This document shows, piece by piece, positions 37,681-64,000 of a stretch of DNA of 64,000 nt; within the stretch, counting starts at the first letter, position 1; every line of letters begins with the position of its first letter. This DNA comes from Pterobdella sp. o SKG-2022 (taxonomy: Eukaryota; Annelida; Clitellata; Hirudinida; Piscicolidae), in NCBI GenBank assembly GCA_964035795.1, contig OZ038325.1, forward strand, positions 2,234,473 through 2,298,472, given 5' to 3'. The notes below the pieces were generated by a model. That model saw only the letters and a program-made list of their open reading frames with translations, made no database searches and had not been told where the DNA came from. The position numbers and the translations under genes are program-made.

Positions 37681-37763
37681 TCAGTATTACTGAATATTGT
37701 TTTTCTATCAACTTTTCAAATCTCTTTGTTTCTTCATCTATTTTGTTATTCTTCTCCTCCTCT

Positions 37764-44598
<6,835 letters not shown>

Positions 44599-45765
44599 TG
44601 TGTTGGTGTGCTGTGGAGGTTGATAGAAATAATAGTAATAGTGTTAAGTTACTTATGCTTGTTTTTATAAAAATAATTTTTTAGTTCATAATATAACTGA
44701 TAAGTGAGAATAATGATAAATAAATAAAATGAATAAAATGATATTCATAAAACAAAAATTCAAATATTCTTTTTCTAAATTAAATATTAGAATCTCTTTA
44801 ATGAGATCTATGTATTATCCACATTTTCCACAATTTATCGATTAGATCAACCTTAAAAATATATGCAGGTGTGCCGAGTTTTAACATTTATATTTTGTAA
44901 TATAAGTTTAAAATATTAATGTTTAAAATAATGTTCGATAAATAGTTATCTTTATCCGCATTCAAATGTTTTTTGATCTTTTTTAATTATATTTTTATCT
45001 TTATAATTTATTCGTAATTAAAAATTTTTATATTATAACTTTATATAATAATTTTATTGAATTTGATTTTTGGAAGCTGTCAACCAGGATACTGGAAATA
45101 TACTTGAAAACTGAAAAAAACACAATCACCCTAAAAAACCTATCAAATGATCTGAATTAAATATTAAAAAATTATGTGTCAAAATCAATCTGAGATTAAA
45201 TTTCAAACCTGCTAAAACTGAAGTTGTTGCAAGAAAAGGTGTGTCAGCAGAGTGACAACAACTTATATATGCCTCTTAAATACTCAACTTCTCACCTAAT
45301 TGGTTTCTATAGATCTTTTTTTAACAATATATTTAAGTTTATCTATCTATTTGTATGTATATTTATTGCTGTTGTATGAGTATATTAGTTTATAAATATA
45401 TTCATTAGCTGTCTGTTAAAAGAATTAGTCATTTGGTTTTTCATTGATCAGACAATAAAGTTTTTTTATGAGTTTTGTTGATTCAATTTTAATTTTTCAA
45501 TAATTTTTTCAAAAAAGTTTTTTAAAATTTATTTCACTTGGACATGAAAAGATTTATAATGTATTGTATTTTTTAAGGCTTTTTATCGAATTCATTTTTG
45601 TTAATCTTCAAAAAATTTGATACGACCTAATTTTAAATTTAGCCACATAAAAAGATAGCTAGAATATTCAAAAACATCTATCAAAATTAGTTTTTAAAAT
45701 AAATTTTATGAAAATTTCAAATTTTTGAAAATTTTCATAAATTCAAATCAAATAGTGATTGAGAA
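44599..45765. promoter_or_regulatory. divergent intergenic region, severin / INTS10
   Basis: About 1.17 kb between two start codons pointing apart, so both promoters should be here. It is A+T-rich. A weak LINE-like reading (RLNFKPAKTEVVARK) appears at about 45190-45240. No clear promoter motif is visible. Confidence 0.45.
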
Positions 45766-61897
<16,132 letters not shown>

Positions 61898-61905
61898 ACA
61901 TTATC

Positions 61906-61911
61906 AATAAA
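61906..61911 (+). terminator. INTS10 poly(A) signal AATAAA
   Basis: AATAAA nine bases after the INTS10 stop codon, the first one downstream. Confidence 0.55.
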
Positions 61912-62049
61912 ACGGAAAATTCATAACACGATTCATAATGATTTTAATAAATTGAAATAAAAATTGACAGTTTTAAAAATATATTAATAATTGAAAAAAA
62001 AAATTAAAATAAAAAAAATTCATATTAGGTTATACAGCTAGAGTTTTCC

Positions 62050-63560
62050 AGTAGCTGGGGTTACAGCAGTTGCCTAGTTCATCTCCTTCTCTCAACTCTA
62101 CTGAGTGGGTTCACATTTTTGAAGCCATAGGATTTCATATTCTTTTCAACACAACTCAACCAAGTTTTTGCTGGTCTACCATGAGAACGACCTTCGGGCA
62201 AAGATACACATGGACAAACGTCTTACGTGACCAAACCAACAAAAATGACGGCTCTGTAAGTAGCGTCCCTATGTCAGAGATTTTGAGTTTTGTAAGAAAG
62301 ACTGAGGATGGACTTTTGTTCTTTGGCTTAACGCCACATATCTAGCGGGTCATGGACCTATCGTTGCACTGTAGCCTTTGCAAATAAGCAACTGTTAGGG
62401 TCCAGTTTTGACTGCCATATAAGAATTCGGGACGCACACAAGATTTGTATAATTTGCCACGAGATTCCAAGGTGATGTGTTTAGAGGTCAATATGGGCAG
62501 CAGTTTTTTAAATTGACCTCAGGCAACTGAATATCTGGTGATAACTGCCAGTTCACAATCTCCATCTGCACACAAAATATCACCAAGGTAACAAAACTTC
62601 GGTTCTACATCTATTGTAGCATTACCAACAGTAACCTTTTTGACAGGCCTATTTTTCAAAGGTGGCGCTAAATTGAGGCAGCGAGGACATACATAAACCT
62701 GATCTTTCAGCCGCCCAGGCAAACCTCTACATTTCTTGTAGACCCAATGAAAGCATGTCGAGCAAAAACTGAGTTGACGCCAACTCTGTCATACACTGCA
62801 AGGAAATGCTCCAGAATCCCTCAAATATCCATAACCGAACTTCATGAATTTTGTTTTGTTGAAGTTTACCCGCAATCCTTTACTTTCTATTTCCAGTTTC
62901 CATTTAAATTTGGATATACAATCGTCTTGCAATTCTGAGATCAAAACCAGGTCATTAACACATAAAAGTTTCCAAGAACACCGGTTCATAACTCTCTAGA
63001 CTAGGCTCAATACAGATCCCTGATGTACACCAAACTCATCGCTGAGCTGGTTATTAATGCGTACTCGACCTTTTGCTCCAATATACATGCTCTGAACTAC
63101 ACGGACAGCCCATTCTTCAACCCCGATCTTTCTTATTGCCCCTCAAATCACTTTGCGCGGAACTCGATTAAAGGCCTTTTCTAAATCAACGAAAACAAGA
63201 GTGTTTTTTTGACGGCTAGATATTTATCCTGCAACTGACGAACAATAAAAACTGCATCAGTGGCGCTTCTACAAGAATCGAAGCCAAACTGCATCTCATC
63301 AATATCCACCATCTTCCTCATTCGTCTCTCTAGGGTATGCTCAACAAGCTTCATCACATGATCTGTCATCTTGAAGCCTCTATGACTTCCTCGATCCAAA
63401 GCATACCCCTTACCTTTGTAGAGGTTTACAACGATGCTATCACGCCAATCAGCAGAAACTACACCTTCAGCAATAACTGATTTAATGAGGTGGGCCAAGA
63501 CTTCTAACCCTAAAGGTCCAAATGCCTTCAGAAACAATGTTCCTTCCAAGTCCGAAAAAT
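62050..63560 (-). mobile_element. family C LINE, RT and C-terminal part
   Basis: Minus strand from 63549: GTLFLKAFGPLGLEVLAHLI, DWRDSIVVNLYKGKGYALDR, MVDIDEMQFGFDSCRSATDA (RT start), a decayed middle with LVLISELQDDCISKFKWKLE and VNFNKTKFMKFG, then CPRCLNLAPPLKNRP, FCYLGDILCADGDCELAVIT. Frames are broken several times. It lies downstream of INTS10. Confidence 0.85.
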
Positions 63561-63689
63561 GCAGCTTAGAGAATGATTGGTTAGTGTGTTAATGGATAAA
63601 AGTAGAATTAAATCTTGATGTATGTTTTCGAATAAAAGTGAATTTTGCTTTTCAATTTGTTTCAGAAAATAAAAAAAAATTTATTGATC

Positions 63690-63790
63690 TGTAGGTGTGT
63701 AATAAGGAGTTCTACCTTATGAGTTAATCTTGAAACTCCATGGGTTAAAAATCACTCTAATAAACTTTGTAGATTATTATCATCATTATA
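63690..63790 (+). mobile_element. 3' end of a family D (CR1/L2-like) LINE
   Basis: GTTAATCTTGAAACTCCATG...GGTTAAAAATCACTCTAATAAA...GTAGATTATTATC parallels 24505-24570, the tail of the LINE in E-Syt, including the (ATT) end. No coding part is attached. Confidence 0.65.
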
Positions 63791-63807
63791 CAGTAACTCT
63801 GTTCTAG

Positions 63808-64000
63808 GAATATTCCAGCCTTTAAAACTATCCCAGAATCTAATGAGGCAAAAGTGTTAGTCTCAACATACAACGTTTCCTATCACATAATCTCTAAGAA
63901 CACACACTATCTTTTCTCATCTAGCCCAGTTCTCTTCGCATTTATAACCTTGACAAAAGAATATTTTTATAAAATAATAGTATCATTGATAATGATCACG
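63808..64000 (+). other. candidate coding exon at window edge
   Basis: After an acceptor-like CTCTGTTCTAG, one frame stays open to the window end: NIPAFKTIPESNEAKVLVST, YNVSYHIISKNTHYLF, SSSPVLFAFITLTKEYF. It has mixed, protein-like composition and a hydrophobic stretch. No family is recognised; it could end at a weak GTATCA near 63980. Confidence 0.3.

Noticed and set aside
45060..45280. Possible exon in the severin/INTS10 intergenic region
   Set aside because: A LINE-like reading (RLNFKPAKTEVVARK) with stops; no splice sites that fit either neighbour.

Overview
Eukaryotic nuclear DNA, almost certainly from an animal or a close relative of animals. The host genes have many short exons (typically 50-200 bp) with GT-AG introns, and they include families typical of animals: a three-C2 extended synaptotagmin, Integrator subunit 10, ER co-chaperone DNAJC3/P58IPK and a three-domain severin-type gelsolin. 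The DNA is A+T-rich and saturated with microsatellites ((GT)n, (ATT)n, (ACT)n, (TATC)n) and with non-LTR retrotransposon debris, tRNA-headed SINEs and foldback elements. I cannot name the species; a marine-type invertebrate is only a guess.

Layout. 1-660: LINE debris. 747-6144 (-): DNAJC3, 5' part with 11 exons; the gene runs out of the window inside the J domain. 6439-7863 (-): RPL35A, with a non-coding first exon near 8087. 8342-15728 (+): CTU1, 14 exons, head-to-head with RPL35A. 15950-29549 (+): extended synaptotagmin, 26 exons. 29550-37763: mostly gene-free, with a tandem pair of tiny two-exon secreted-protein genes (32066-32622 and 35691-36178, both -). 37764-44598 (-): severin/gelsolin, 12 exons, with a pure (ACT)n tract of about 1.24 kb in its last-but-one intron. 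45766-61897 (+): INTS10, at least 17 exons, with introns packed with LINEs, a SINE and a DDE transposase relic. 62050-64000: LINE debris and one possible exon. For RPL35A, CTU1, synaptotagmin and severin, I joined exons by hand and reading phase closes exactly from ATG to stop (127, 407, 726 and 365 residues).

The host genes are not an operon or pathway: ribosome, tRNA thiolation, ER-plasma membrane contact, actin severing, snRNA/transcription processing and ER stress. The most interesting structure is in the repeats. One zinc-finger LINE family sits between (GT)n tracts at both ends. Internal LINE fragments are bracketed by 26-36 bp direct repeats, one of which duplicates the splice acceptor and start of the last INTS10 exon. 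A LINE RT gene carries a foldback with 100-bp arms. Another LINE has a 2A-like motif ahead of a PHD-like finger. The secreted-peptide pair appears to be undescribed.
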